Assembly: GCA_006969385.1 (NCBI GenBank)
Contig: CP030884.1
Location: 3,410,001 to 3,474,000, forward strand
DNA: 64,000 bases
Reading direction: 5' to 3'
Origin: Planctomycetaceae bacterium
GTDB taxonomy: Bacteria; Planctomycetota; Phycisphaerae; UBA1845; UTPLA1
Under the pieces are notes generated by a model. The model made no database searches, was not told where the DNA came from, and was given only the letters and a program-made list of their open reading frames with translations. Positions 55,688 through 64,000 of the stretch are shown piece after piece (position 1 is the stretch's first letter; the number at the start of each line of letters is the position of its first letter). The translations under genes and the position numbers were made by a program.

Positions 55688-58600
55688 TCAGTTGCTTATC
55701 AATGTGGCCACGAACAGGGCCACGTCATCGCTGTTTAAGCTCGCATCGCGATTTAAGTCTGCGCACAGACAATCGTCAACCGGGCCGACACCCGTGATGA
55801 GACAGTCGATAAACGCCTGAATCTCACTGCCGTTGGACGGCGCATTGCATGCCGCGCCCAGCGTCGCGTTGGTAAAAATCGCCGTACGCGTGTCATTGTT
55901 CTGACCAGAGGTGGTCGCCAGCCCCAGGAAACGGGTGCCGCCACCCGAGTTCACGGTCACCGGGTCGAGCGAGGTCCAGTTGACGCCATCCTGAGAGAAC
56001 GCTCCTTGGACGATATTGGTGCCGGTGCGGGTCATGCGCACCCAAATTGGTGGCGTCGCGTTTTCATCGACCAGTTGGACCGAGGTACCCCCGTTAGTGC
56101 CGCCGCGCACGCTGTAAACTAGTCCGTCATTGGGGCTGAGCCCGAGAAAGGCGTTGGCGGCGGCGCTGCTGAAGCTGGTGCGGTACATCACGCCCGCGCG
56201 ACCGTCATTGTCGGTGGCATCGAAGTTGTCGATGCGCGCAACCACTTCGATCGCGCTGGTGGCCTCGATGGGTTGATAGACAAAATGAAAACTATCGGCG
56301 CCGAATGCGGGGCTGCTACCGATGCGATTGCCGGAGGCGGTCACCGTGAAGCTGTTGGCGGGCGTAAAGGATGCAAAGCCGGGCAGGCCGATGCCGCCGA
56401 CGTCGGTGTTTTCCCACGGACTCGGAATCGCGGGCAGCGTTGTGATCGTGATTTCGTCAAACACCTCGAACTCGCCATCATTCGCCGTTAAGCGCAAGAC
56501 GTATTCACCCGCGATATCGAAACTGACGGTGGTGGCCGGATCGGCATCATCGAGAAACGTCGCCGTTCCGGGGCCGGCGATCTGCGTCCACAGAATGGTC
56601 AGCGTTCGATCGGCGGGTAAACCGTCGTCATTGACGCTACCGGCGAGTTGTAATTCAAGCGGATCGGTTTGCAGGATCACATCATTGCCGGCGCTGACGA
56701 TCGGCGCGCTGTTGACCGGGCGCACATCGACGGACGAAAAGACTGCCGTTGCGATATTGCCGTTGCCCGAACCCACGAGCATGCCCATGGGAACGATCGA
56801 CGCGCCGGTGTTGGCGGTGCCGCTACCGAGATCGATCCATGTCGTGCCGTCCGTCGAATAGGCAGCTTCGCCGCCGTTGGTGCCGGTGCGGCGCAGGCGA
56901 AGCCAAACGGGTAGCGTGATGCCCGCGTCAGCGAAGATCGTGTTGCTTCCGCCGCCGCTGCCGCTGCGGTTGGAGAAGATCAGGCCTGCCGACGGTGACC
57001 AACCGAGAAAGAGGTTGGCGTTGTTGCTGCCGAGTCCGCTGCGCCACGTGAGCCCGGCTTCCGCGTCGTTGTCGGTGGCGTCGAACGAATCAAGCCGCGC
57101 CACGATTTCGATCGGGCTACCATCGATTTGCTGATAGACGAAGTGCATCGTATCGCCGAAGTTCTCGATGCCGTTGCCGCTGCCGTTGACCGTAAATGTG
57201 CTGGAGGGTTGATCCAGTAGCGCCCAACCTTGAGCAGCGGGGCTGCCGACATCATCGTTTAACCACGGTGCGGGTAGCGGATCGAACACGGAGACGGTCG
57301 TTTCGTCGGAGACGACCGCGGCGCTGTCATCGGCGGTGAGTTGTAAGGTGTAGTCACCGGCAATGGCGAAGGTGGCCTCGGTATTCGCGCTGGTGTCGTT
57401 ATCAAAGGTGACGGCACCGGGGCCGGTCACGACGCTCCATTGAGTGGTGAAGGTGGGCGTGGGTTGGCCGTCGTCGGCGGTCTGGCCTTCCAATTGGATG
57501 CGATAGTCGGTGTTTTGCACGACCAGGTCGCGACCGGCATCGACGGAAGGGGCGTAGTTGGTAAACGGCAACTCGCCAAAGTAAAGGTCCATCACTTCCC
57601 AATGATCGAGCGGTCGATCGTAGATGCGAACTTCATCCATCAAGCCTTGAAAGCGGCGGGTGGCGGCGAAGGGCTGCCCCAAGCGCATGCGGCTGGTGAA
57701 GTCGAAGTTGTTGTAATTGGGATTGCGGGTAAAGCGTTCGCGCACGCCGTCAATATACAGCTCAGTAAAGCCGTTGATATCCCAGCTTGCGACGAGGTGA
57801 TGCCATTGACCATCGGCATAGGAATTGGCCGACGTCAATGCGATGTCGTTGGTGCCGCCTTCGATGAAGAACGAGATGCGCTCATCGTCAAGAATGTTGA
57901 GATGGCATTCGTTCTGGGAGCCGCCGCCGTTGGCGTTGGGGTCCCCGCTGGAGGTGGCGTAGAAGATCATGCCGCTGTCAGTGAAATCGACGGATGTATT
58001 AATCCAAACCGAAACGGCACCGGCGGCGCTGCCCAGCAGGCCGGTAGGCAATTCGACAAAGTCATCGTTGCCATCGAAGGACAACGCCTGCCCGTTGATC
58101 CCACCACCGACGGCAAGCGGGCCGTTCTGCAGCGTGCCGTCATTACTGTTGCCGCTGCTGTCGGTCGCAATCGCGGCGACATCGTCATTTAGGGAGTAGT
58201 AGGCCAGCGGGCCAGTGGGCGCTGGCAAACCGGCATCTTCAAAACCACTGTATAAACAGATTTGCGCACCCAGCCCAAAGCCGACGCGACCGGGCATCTC
58301 GCGGTCGCGCAACCTTCTTAAGACGCCGTTGCGCGTTTCGTCCACCAGCACGCGATGATCGACGCCGGCAAAGGTAAAGGCCGATTCACCGATGATGGCG
58401 GAAAACGATCCTTCGTCGTTGACGAACATCGGTTGATCCAACGGCAATACGTTGACGGGGTAAATGAGACCGCCGATGAGTTCGGTTCGACCGCCATTGC
58501 GCGTGACGATGGGGGTGCCGACTTTTTCCGTTTTGAGGCCGAGGATCCAAAGATCGGATCCCTCGTTAGTGATCTTGGTGACCGGGTTCTCCGGGTTGAT

Positions 58601-60122
58601 CTGTCGCATCCAAACCTGTTGCCCGTTGGCGGTATGCCAGGGGCCGCCGACCACGTCTTCGACAAAAAGCTGGCCGGTGCCGCTACCGTTGTATTCACTA
58701 TAACTGCCGTTGCGCAGCACCAGCGTGCGGGCGGCGGTGTGCCGCACACCGAGCGCTGTGCCGGCGTTTATGTCCGCCTTTTGCATCACGATCGTCGGCG
58801 TTGTTCCGGCGGCGATGTCGAAGACCGGATCGCCCAACGCTTGCAAGTTGGCGGTGGCTTCGATGGCCGATTCGAAGAAATGCATGCGATAGACAGCGCC
58901 GCGTACGATCACGGTGCTGTCGATATCGTATCGACCGCCGGGGAAATAGACGGTTGTCGCGCCAGAGTCGATGGCGGCTTGCACGGCGGCAGCGTCATCG
59001 AGGCCGTCGTTGGGATTAGCGCCGAATGTTTCGACGTTGGTCCAGGTAGCGGGGGGATCGAGGGGACGGTGGGTGTATCTTGTATGGGCAGTCCGAGCGA
59101 GGCTTTGGGCGTCTGAAATAAACTGACGGCGCGCGGTTCGATGTATTCACCGGCAATGCTGGTGCCCGGCAGCACAGTACCGCGTTCGCTCAGGACGGCT
59201 TGATAGCCGGTCGTGCTGATGTTCCGCAGGTAGAGTTGTGCCTCATTCTCGATTGCCACATTGGACGGGTCACCGCCGTTGAAGACGCCATCGATGATGG
59301 CGACGATGCCCCAGCGAAAGTCGTTGGCCGTGGCTTTGTTATTGCGCAAAACGGGCACGCTATTGGTGCTGGTAAGCCCGCGAAACTGCATCAGGTTCCA
59401 AGTGTTGTTGATGCCGACGACGTTTTGATTGAGCAGCGTGATGTTCTCGAACGTCATGCTGTATTCGGTGCCGCCCATTGCAATGCCGGTGTCGAATCCT
59501 TCGACGGTGAGGTAGCGAATCATACCGGGGCCTTTATCGCTGCCGGACATGTTGAGACCGGTTACGCCGGTACCGTCGCCGGAACGGATGGTGACGTTTT
59601 CACTGCCACCGGTGTTGTTTTGATGCAGCAACAGGCCGACGGCCCCGGGTTGCCGCTGCCCGTCTCAATGGTGAGATCGTTGACGTACACGCGAAATTGA
59701 TTGGCGCTGAAGCCGCCGCTCTCGCGGGTGGATACCACGCGCTTGGGATTGTCCGGGTCGTCGTAGCCGGGGGCGTTGTCGATCAGGCGAATGATGGTGC
59801 CGCTGGTGCTTTGCCCCTGCAGCGTAATGCGCGCTTCGGGAAAGGCGACGGTATTGCTGACCAGATAGACGCCATCGGGTAGATAGACTGTCTTGCCGGT
59901 TGTACCCGCGATGCGGGCTGCGGCCAGCGCATCGTTCAAGGCGGTGGTGTCATCGGCCATGCCGTTGCCGACGGCACCGTACAGCGGATCGGTCGCATCG
60001 ATGATGCGGGCGTCTGCGGGATACTCGATCGATTGTGCGACAGCGGTGGGAGAAAGGGCGAAACAAGCTAATACGACAACTGCGGCCAGAGATGGGCGCG
60101 CAGACATTGCTGCTCGATACAT
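55688..60122 (-). CDS. Secreted pectate-lyase-like / LamG / dockerin-like protein, with two frame breaks
   Basis: One gene is split over three frames. GAGGAG 7 bases before the ATG at 60122 starts it, and a signal peptide (SLAAVVVLACFALSPTAVAQ) follows. A pectate-lyase-like beta-helix start (YGAVGNGMADDTTALNDALA) runs to GSGNPG, where the frame shifts near 59643-59646. It continues with VTIRSGDGTGVTGLN until IQDTPTV, where a second shift occurs near 59051-59065. The last frame has a second FGANPNDGLDDAAAVQAAID module, a LamG domain, PKD-like repeats (WSVVTGPGAVTFDND), sugar-binding-like repeats and a dockerin-like end (CADLNRDASLNSDDVALFV). With one C restored in each run the protein is about 1478 residues. 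It probably binds or degrades external polysaccharide. Confidence 0.8.
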
Positions 60123-60374
60123 CTTTTTGCTCCTCAATCCCCCCGGATTATTGTCGATGACATTTCGATTGTAGGCGTACCGTTGAAAGAAGCGTGCCGT
60201 CATTCGTCGAGCGGATCGGTGCAGGGATCGAATTGTTAATGAAAAAACAGGGCGGCGGGCTAATTCGATACATCGCGTGTCGTGTTATGTTCGCAAACGT
60301 GCCTCAGGCAGAGGTTCGGATTGGTGATCTCAATTTCCGCGCGGCGCGAGATTTCCGCAGCGTGATCGAACAAT

Positions 60375-60404
60375 AAAAAAAGCAACGCCCAAGTGGGCGT
60401 TGCT
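60375..60404 (-). terminator. Rho-independent terminator of the small-peptide gene
   Basis: On the minus strand AGCAACGCCCA pairs perfectly with TGGGCGTTGCT (11 bp, two-base loop) and is followed by six T and an A. It lies 35 bases past the 42-codon gene. Between this terminator and 60123 (about 250 bases) nothing else was recognised. Confidence 0.9.
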
Positions 60405-60439
60405 GTGCATGCAATAATACGATTTGTGTGCCGCGTTCT

Positions 60440-60568
60440 TTAGACGCCGAACACGTTCAGGTTATTGAAGAAATCGGCCAAGCCACCGAACACGGCGGTC
60501 AGCAAGCCGCTTACAAAACCAAACAGCGAATCGACGAAATTGGTGAAGCTTCCACCGAGATTCAACAT
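60440..60568 (-). CDS. 42-residue hydrophobic, Lys/Arg-free peptide
   Basis: From the ATG at 60568, with AGGAG 9 bases upstream, the frame gives 42 residues to TAA. The peptide starts MLNLGGSFTNFVDSLFGF and ends FFNNLNVFGV. It has nine Phe, no Lys or Arg and only two Asp, so its charge is about minus two. Spacing of Gly, Phe and Leu fits amphipathic or membrane-inserting helices with a short middle segment (LLTAVFGGLADF). The clear ribosome site, isolated position and strong own terminator argue for a real, independently expressed gene. It might be a membrane peptide, a bacteriocin-like peptide or a toxin, but no family was recognised. Confidence 0.65.
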   Translation of the reverse strand: MLNLGGSFTNFVDSLFGFVSGLLTAVFGGLADFFNNLNVFGV

Positions 60569-60729
60569 GCGCTTGTCTCCTGCTATTAGCGAGGTTCACG
60601 TCATGTCGTGCCGTTGTCGCCGGGCGGTGAGATTCCGCGGGCCGTCGCGACGGGCTCGACATCTCCATCAGAAGATATCGGTTCGCGGCGACAGGCGACG
60701 TTGATCGTGGAATCGCTTCTCGGACGCTG

Positions 60730-61239
60730 TTAGCCGGCGACCTTCTTGGCAGCCTCGATAACGGCGTCGTAATTCGGTTCTTCGGCGATTTCTGGGACGT
60801 ATTCAACGTAGGCGATCTTGTCATCGGGGCCGACGACGAAGACGGCGCGGCAGCTAATGCGGTGGTCGGGAATAAGCGTGCCGTACTTTTCGGCGAACTC
60901 ACCCAGCTTGGCGTCGCTGAGCGCCATCATGCGATCGCCGATGTTCTCGGCGCCGCAGAAGCGCTTCTGGGCGACGGGCAGGTCGAAGCTGATGGTGAAA
61001 AAGTTGACGTTGGTCAGATCGGCGGCCTGTTCGTTGAACTTCTTGGTTTGGATCGCGCAAACGGGGGTGTCGAGCGACGGCACCACGCTGTAGATACGCG
61101 GCTTACCAGCATGCTCGGAGAGTTTGTAATCGCTGACGAGGTCTTTGCGCAGCGTGGCGTCGGGGGCGGCGTCGCCGACTTTGAGTTCGGGGCCGGCGAG
61201 TTTCTGCGGATTGCCTTTGAGGGTGCATTGGCGGCTCAT
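60730..61239 (-). CDS. tpx: Thiol peroxidase (Tpx)
   Basis: A 169-residue atypical two-Cys peroxiredoxin. The peroxidatic block SLDTPVCAIQTKKF and the resolving Cys in RFCGAENIGD are both present, as are the N-terminal GNPQKLAGPELKVGD and the SFDLPVAQKR blocks of the Tpx group. It reduces peroxides using thioredoxin. Two thioredoxin genes lie next to it on the other strand, forming a likely redox pair. The 200-base divergent gap should hold both promoters. Confidence 0.95.
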   Translation of the reverse strand: MSRQCTLKGNPQKLAGPELKVGDAAPDATLRKDLVSDYKLSEHAGKPRIYSVVPSLDTPVCAIQTKKFNEQAADLTNVNFFTISFDLPVAQKRFCGAENIGDRMMALSDAKLGEFAEKYGTLIPDHRISCRAVFVVGPDDKIAYVEYVPEIAEEPNYDAVIEAAKKVAG

Positions 61240-61439
61240 GGGTTTGCTCCTTTATCTCTGGATGATCGTCAAGGTGTTTTATCTGGTTCAAAGCGTCATG
61301 CTAATGGTCGTGGGGTTGGGGTCAATCCCGCCCCCAGCAGTACTTCAAATTGCGTGAAACGCGTTGATCCGTCTCGGTAAATATAGGCTGGTTGACGCTT
61401 GAAGATCGAACTACACCCCGTTGCATAAGGAGCATCTGG

Positions 61440-61769
61440 ATGTCGAATAGCCACACGCTCGAGCTGACCGATGATAATTTTGAGGCCCAAGTCCTGCAGG
61501 CCGATGTACCAGTGCTCGTCGATTTCTTCGGGACGCATTGTCCGCCGTGCCGCATGCTGGAACCGGTTATTCACGAAATCGCTGCCGAATTCGCGGGGCG
61601 GGCGCGGGTAGGGACCGTCAGCGTGGAAGAGCAGCCGAGGCTCGCTGTGGATTATGGAGTGGGCGGCGTGCCGACGGTTATCGTGTTTAAAGGCGGGCAG
61701 GTAGCCACCACGTTCACCGGAATCGTGGCGAAGGAAAGGCTGGCTGCGGCGTTGGATGCGGCTCAATAA
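61440..61769 (+). CDS. Thioredoxin-like protein with CPPC active site
   Basis: AAGGAG at 61427-61432, 7 bases before the ATG, gives 109 residues. The fold matches thioredoxin (LVDFFGTHCPPCRMLEPVI, VGGVPTVIVFKGGQ with the cis-Pro). The active site is HCPPC in place of WCGPC, so the usual Trp is His and the dipeptide is Pro-Pro. This should alter the redox potential and partner choice. It lies divergent from tpx. Confidence 0.9.
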   Translation: MSNSHTLELTDDNFEAQVLQADVPVLVDFFGTHCPPCRMLEPVIHEIAAEFAGRARVGTVSVEEQPRLAVDYGVGGVPTVIVFKGGQVATTFTGIVAKERLAAALDAAQ

Positions 61770-61983
61770 GGGCTGGTAGATGATTTTGTTGAAGAATCTG
61801 TGAAGGCAACGGTGTGCAAGTGAATGACGTACTCTCATGTCAGCATTCGTAAAGCGGACGCTCTTTTGACTTCGCTGCCGGGCAGTTCTAGAATCCGCCC
61901 GCGAATCGGGAGACGGGGCCTGACCGAGGCCCGCCCGAACGCGCGAGGTTGCCGTAAGGCGTTATTGGTTGGAGGTTTGCGAC

Positions 61984-62316
61984 ATGGCTGGTGCGGATAC
62001 ACTCGAATTTACGGATGCCAATTTTGAGTCGGAAGTGCTCGGTTCCGATCAGCCGGTGTTGGTCGATTTTTGGGCCGATTGGTGCATGCCCTGCCGGGCG
62101 TTGGCACCGACCATCGACGAGCTGGCGACGGATTACAGCGGTAAGGCCAAGGTGGGCAAGCTGAACACCGAGAACAATCAGGACACGGCGGTGAAATACG
62201 GCATTCAGTCGATCCCGACGGTGCTGGTCTTCAAGGGTGGTGAAGTGGTGCAGAAGTTTGTGGGCATCACCCCCAAGGACGAGTTCGCCGCCGCCCTCGA
62301 TGGGGCTGCGGGCTAA
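61984..62316 (+). CDS. trxA: Thioredoxin
   Basis: The ATG at 61984 follows GGAGG at 9-base spacing and gives 110 residues. The active site reads FWADWCMPCRALAP (CMPC instead of the common CGPC), with the cis-Pro in IQSIPTVLVFKGGE. It is the second thioredoxin of the cluster and closer to the classical type. A terminator follows 28 bases after the stop. Confidence 0.93.
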   Translation: MAGADTLEFTDANFESEVLGSDQPVLVDFWADWCMPCRALAPTIDELATDYSGKAKVGKLNTENNQDTAVKYGIQSIPTVLVFKGGEVVQKFVGITPKDEFAAALDGAAG

Positions 62317-62343
62317 GCCGTCGAGCAATTTAGAGCACGCAAA

Positions 62344-62376
62344 AGCCGTCACTGCGGAAGGCAGGGCGGCTTTTTT
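62344..62376 (+). terminator. Rho-independent terminator after trxA
   Basis: GCCGTC(A)CTGC pairs with GCAGGGCGGC, with one bulged A and a GGAAG loop, and is followed by TTTTTT and ATTT. It separates trxA from the CPBP gene. Confidence 0.75.
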
Positions 62377-62428
62377 ATTTGACATGGACGCCCGGCGCGG
62401 GCGACGCGTGAGCCGGTACACTCAGGGC

Positions 62429-63286
62429 ATGCCTGCGATCGATCTGGCAAATCAGATAACTTTGGCCGTTGGCCTGCTTCTGTTGGCGGTCGGCGGGGTG
62501 CGCGTGTTGCGACAACGGCAGTGGTCGGACGCAATCACGCTACCGCCGTGCGATCTGGAAGGGCTGCAAGGTCTCGACGCGGCCCTGGTCGCGTGGCTAT
62601 TTATGTTTCTGCCCACGGTCGTGGTGTCGGTGTTGGGCAGTCTCGACGTGACAGCGTTAACGGGCGATGTGCCGGAGGCGCAACGCAAGGCTGTGGTCTC
62701 GGCCTTGGCAATAGCCATTTCCGGAACGATCAATCTCTGCGCGATCATTTTCATCGGACGGGCCAAGATCAAGGGCGGCCTGCGGTCGTGGGGGCTGACC
62801 GGCCAACCGTTGGTGCGGCAAGCGGGTTGGGCGCTGCTGATCGTGTTTATGATATGCCCGCTGCTGTTTGGGCTGATGTATCTGGTGATTATGGTGTACG
62901 GGTTAGTGTCAGGAACCCAGTTGCCCGAGCACGAAGCGCTGACGATTCTACGCGCGCCGTCCACGCCGATGTGGTTGATCGTGATGACGGTAGTTAACGC
63001 GGTGGTCATCGCGCCGCTGGTGGAAGAGTTGGTCTTGCGCGGGGTATTGTTGCCGGTGGTTGCGAAGGGGCTTCGGTCATCATGGCAGGGGATCGTGGTG
63101 ACGGCGCTGTTATTCGGCATGATTCATTACAGCGTGCCGCAGACGGTTCCGTCATTAACCTTGTTCGGGATTATTTTGGGATATGCTTACGCGAAGTCGG
63201 GCTCACTGGTGCTGCCGATTTTGATTCACGCGATCTTTAATTTACGGACGGTCCTGTTTACGTTGCTGGGTGCGGGGGAGATGTAG
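62429..63286 (+). CDS. CPBP-family intramembrane metalloprotease
   Basis: A 285-residue protein with about seven helices starting at the ATG at 62429; an ATG at 62384 would add a basic leader. CPBP/Abi motifs are APLVEELVLRGVLLP (EExxxR), ALLFGMIHYSVPQ (FxxxH) and LIHAIFNL (HxxxN). The family includes CAAX-prenyl proteases and bacterial proteins linked to bacteriocin self-immunity. No peptide gene is immediately next to it; the 42-residue peptide lies about 2 kb away on the other strand. Confidence 0.88.
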   Translation: MPAIDLANQITLAVGLLLLAVGGVRVLRQRQWSDAITLPPCDLEGLQGLDAALVAWLFMFLPTVVVSVLGSLDVTALTGDVPEAQRKAVVSALAIAISGTINLCAIIFIGRAKIKGGLRSWGLTGQPLVRQAGWALLIVFMICPLLFGLMYLVIMVYGLVSGTQLPEHEALTILRAPSTPMWLIVMTVVNAVVIAPLVEELVLRGVLLPVVAKGLRSSWQGIVVTALLFGMIHYSVPQTVPSLTLFGIILGYAYAKSGSLVLPILIHAIFNLRTVLFTLLGAGEM

Positions 63287-63391
63287 CGGCGGTGATTAAA
63301 CCCATATGCAGATTTGCCGTCCTCACATGCCGCCAAAGCACTTATCGTTCATACGCCGAAGGAATCGACTAAGGTTGTTTGACGTTGACAG

Positions 63392-64000
63392 TCAGCGTGC
63401 CGCGTCACCTTCCGTCGCGAGGTTGCCGTGCATGCGTACCGCAACGCCCGACAGACCTTCCAAACTGATGTTGAAGGCACCAATGCCGTTGTGGCAGCGG
63501 GCGCAGACGAAATCGAGGGTGATCGCGGCGCGATCCAACTCGTCGCGAGCCACTTCGCTACCCGCTTCGTTGAACATCGTTTCGAACGTGGATTCGTCGG
63601 TATTGATGCGGAAGATGTGCGACCGCGTATCGCCCATGCGCCCCAAGTCACCGACGACTTCCGCACTGGCTGACGAAAAGCGCTTACCGGCAAAGGGCAT
63701 GTGACAACTCTCGCAGGAGAGCTCTTCAACATAATCGCCAGTGGTAAAGACCATGCCGTCGTGCAATGCCATGTTGATATCGGTATGGCAGGCCGTGCAT
63801 TCGTTACGAATGGCGTTGGGGCGATCGTAGGTCGTTGAGACGTGCGGGTCGTGGCAAAACGTACAGCGAAAATCGGCATGGCCGCCGCTGGCGCGCATCT
63901 CGGCGTATTGTGCCTGAGGCAGAATGAAGCCGTCGGCCGCGGGAATGGTGGCACCATCGGAACCGAAGGGCTGAACGTGGCAGGTATTACACGAACTCGC
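63392..64000 (-). CDS. Multihaem c-type cytochrome, C-terminal part
   Basis: The frame is open to the window end, so the N terminus is missing. At least five CxxCH sites are seen: CNTCH, CTFCH, CTACH, CESCH and CARCH, with extra His (HDPHVS, HDGMVF) as possible sixth ligands. The second half after CESCHMPFAGKRF is a short mixed domain containing the last haem (FVCARCHNGIGAFN). This resembles cytochrome c3/c554-like or doubled-CXXCH proteins. It would be periplasmic; its partner and pathway are unknown because the gene is cut. Confidence 0.85.
   Translation of the reverse strand, partial: ASSCNTCHVQPFGSDGATIPAADGFILPQAQYAEMRASGGHADFRCTFCHDPHVSTTYDRPNAIRNECTACHTDINMALHDGMVFTTGDYVEELSCESCHMPFAGKRFSSASAEVVGDLGRMGDTRSHIFRINTDESTFETMFNEAGSEVARDELDRAAITLDFVCARCHNGIGAFNISLEGLSGVAVRMHGNLATEGDAAR

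Noticed and set aside
61900..61945. GC-rich hairpin (GGGCCT with AGGCCC) before trxA as a terminator
   Set aside because: Only six pairs and no following T run; more likely chance in GC-rich DNA.
1..64000. tRNA or rRNA genes as integration sites
   Set aside because: No sequence recognisable as a tRNA or rRNA gene was found by eye, including on either side of the 17-21 kb island; a covariance-model scan would be needed to exclude them.

Overview
The window looks like part of a chromosome from a planctomycete, probably a member of the Phycisphaerae or a relative. The grounds are a PEP-CTERM surface protein, large secreted proteins ending in dockerin-like repeats with GDINGD-type motifs, zinc-ribbon membrane proteins of a planctomycete style, and a respiratory locus that pairs a split cytochrome b with a giant multihaem cytochrome and a caa3-type oxidase. 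This placement is inferred from gene content; there is no rRNA or tRNA gene in the window.

Layout. 0-12.5 kb: the end of a PEP-CTERM protein, then a minus-strand block (small hypothetical protein, metallophosphoesterase, two membrane-anchored SGNH-hydrolase-like proteins around a small zinc-ribbon protein, a membrane HdrD-like iron-sulfur oxidoreductase, an M48 protease), a secreted Arg/Glu-rich protein, a small membrane protein and an SRPBCC gene broken by one in-frame TAG. 12.7-17 kb: a secreted matrixin-like metalloprotease with dockerin-like repeats and a secreted unknown. 17-21.4 kb: a gene-poor, repeat-bearing stretch followed by a more AT-rich gene for a PHP-domain/SMC-like ATPase (TrlF-like), the best candidate here for a defence or mobile-island gene. 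21.4-33.2 kb: YifB/ComM, a zinc-ribbon membrane protein, a SIMPL protein, a hybrid histidine kinase, carAB and a DegT aminotransferase.

33.5-53.5 kb is one long plus-strand respiratory cluster: HEAT-repeat protein, ferredoxin-Rieske fusion, cytochrome b N-half, cytochrome b C-half, a 1532-residue octahaem cytochrome c, a cupredoxin-like protein, cytochrome oxidase subunits II, I, III and IV, two tiny membrane proteins, haem A synthase (ctaA), haem O synthase (ctaB), an ABC transporter pair, SCO and a DUF420 protein. Together these could carry electrons from quinol through a bc-type complex to a CuA/haem-copper oxidase and supply the haem A and copper maturation steps.

53.5-64 kb: endonuclease III (frame broken near its N terminus), a DUF4149 membrane protein, a MoaD-MoaE fusion, a large secreted pectate-lyase-like/LamG protein with two apparent frame breaks, a previously hidden 42-residue peptide gene with its own ribosome site and terminator, a thiol peroxidase, two thioredoxins, a CPBP protease, and the end of a pentahaem-or-larger cytochrome. 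All three frame breaks are explained by one missing base in a homopolymer run, so sequencing error has to be considered before any biological reading.
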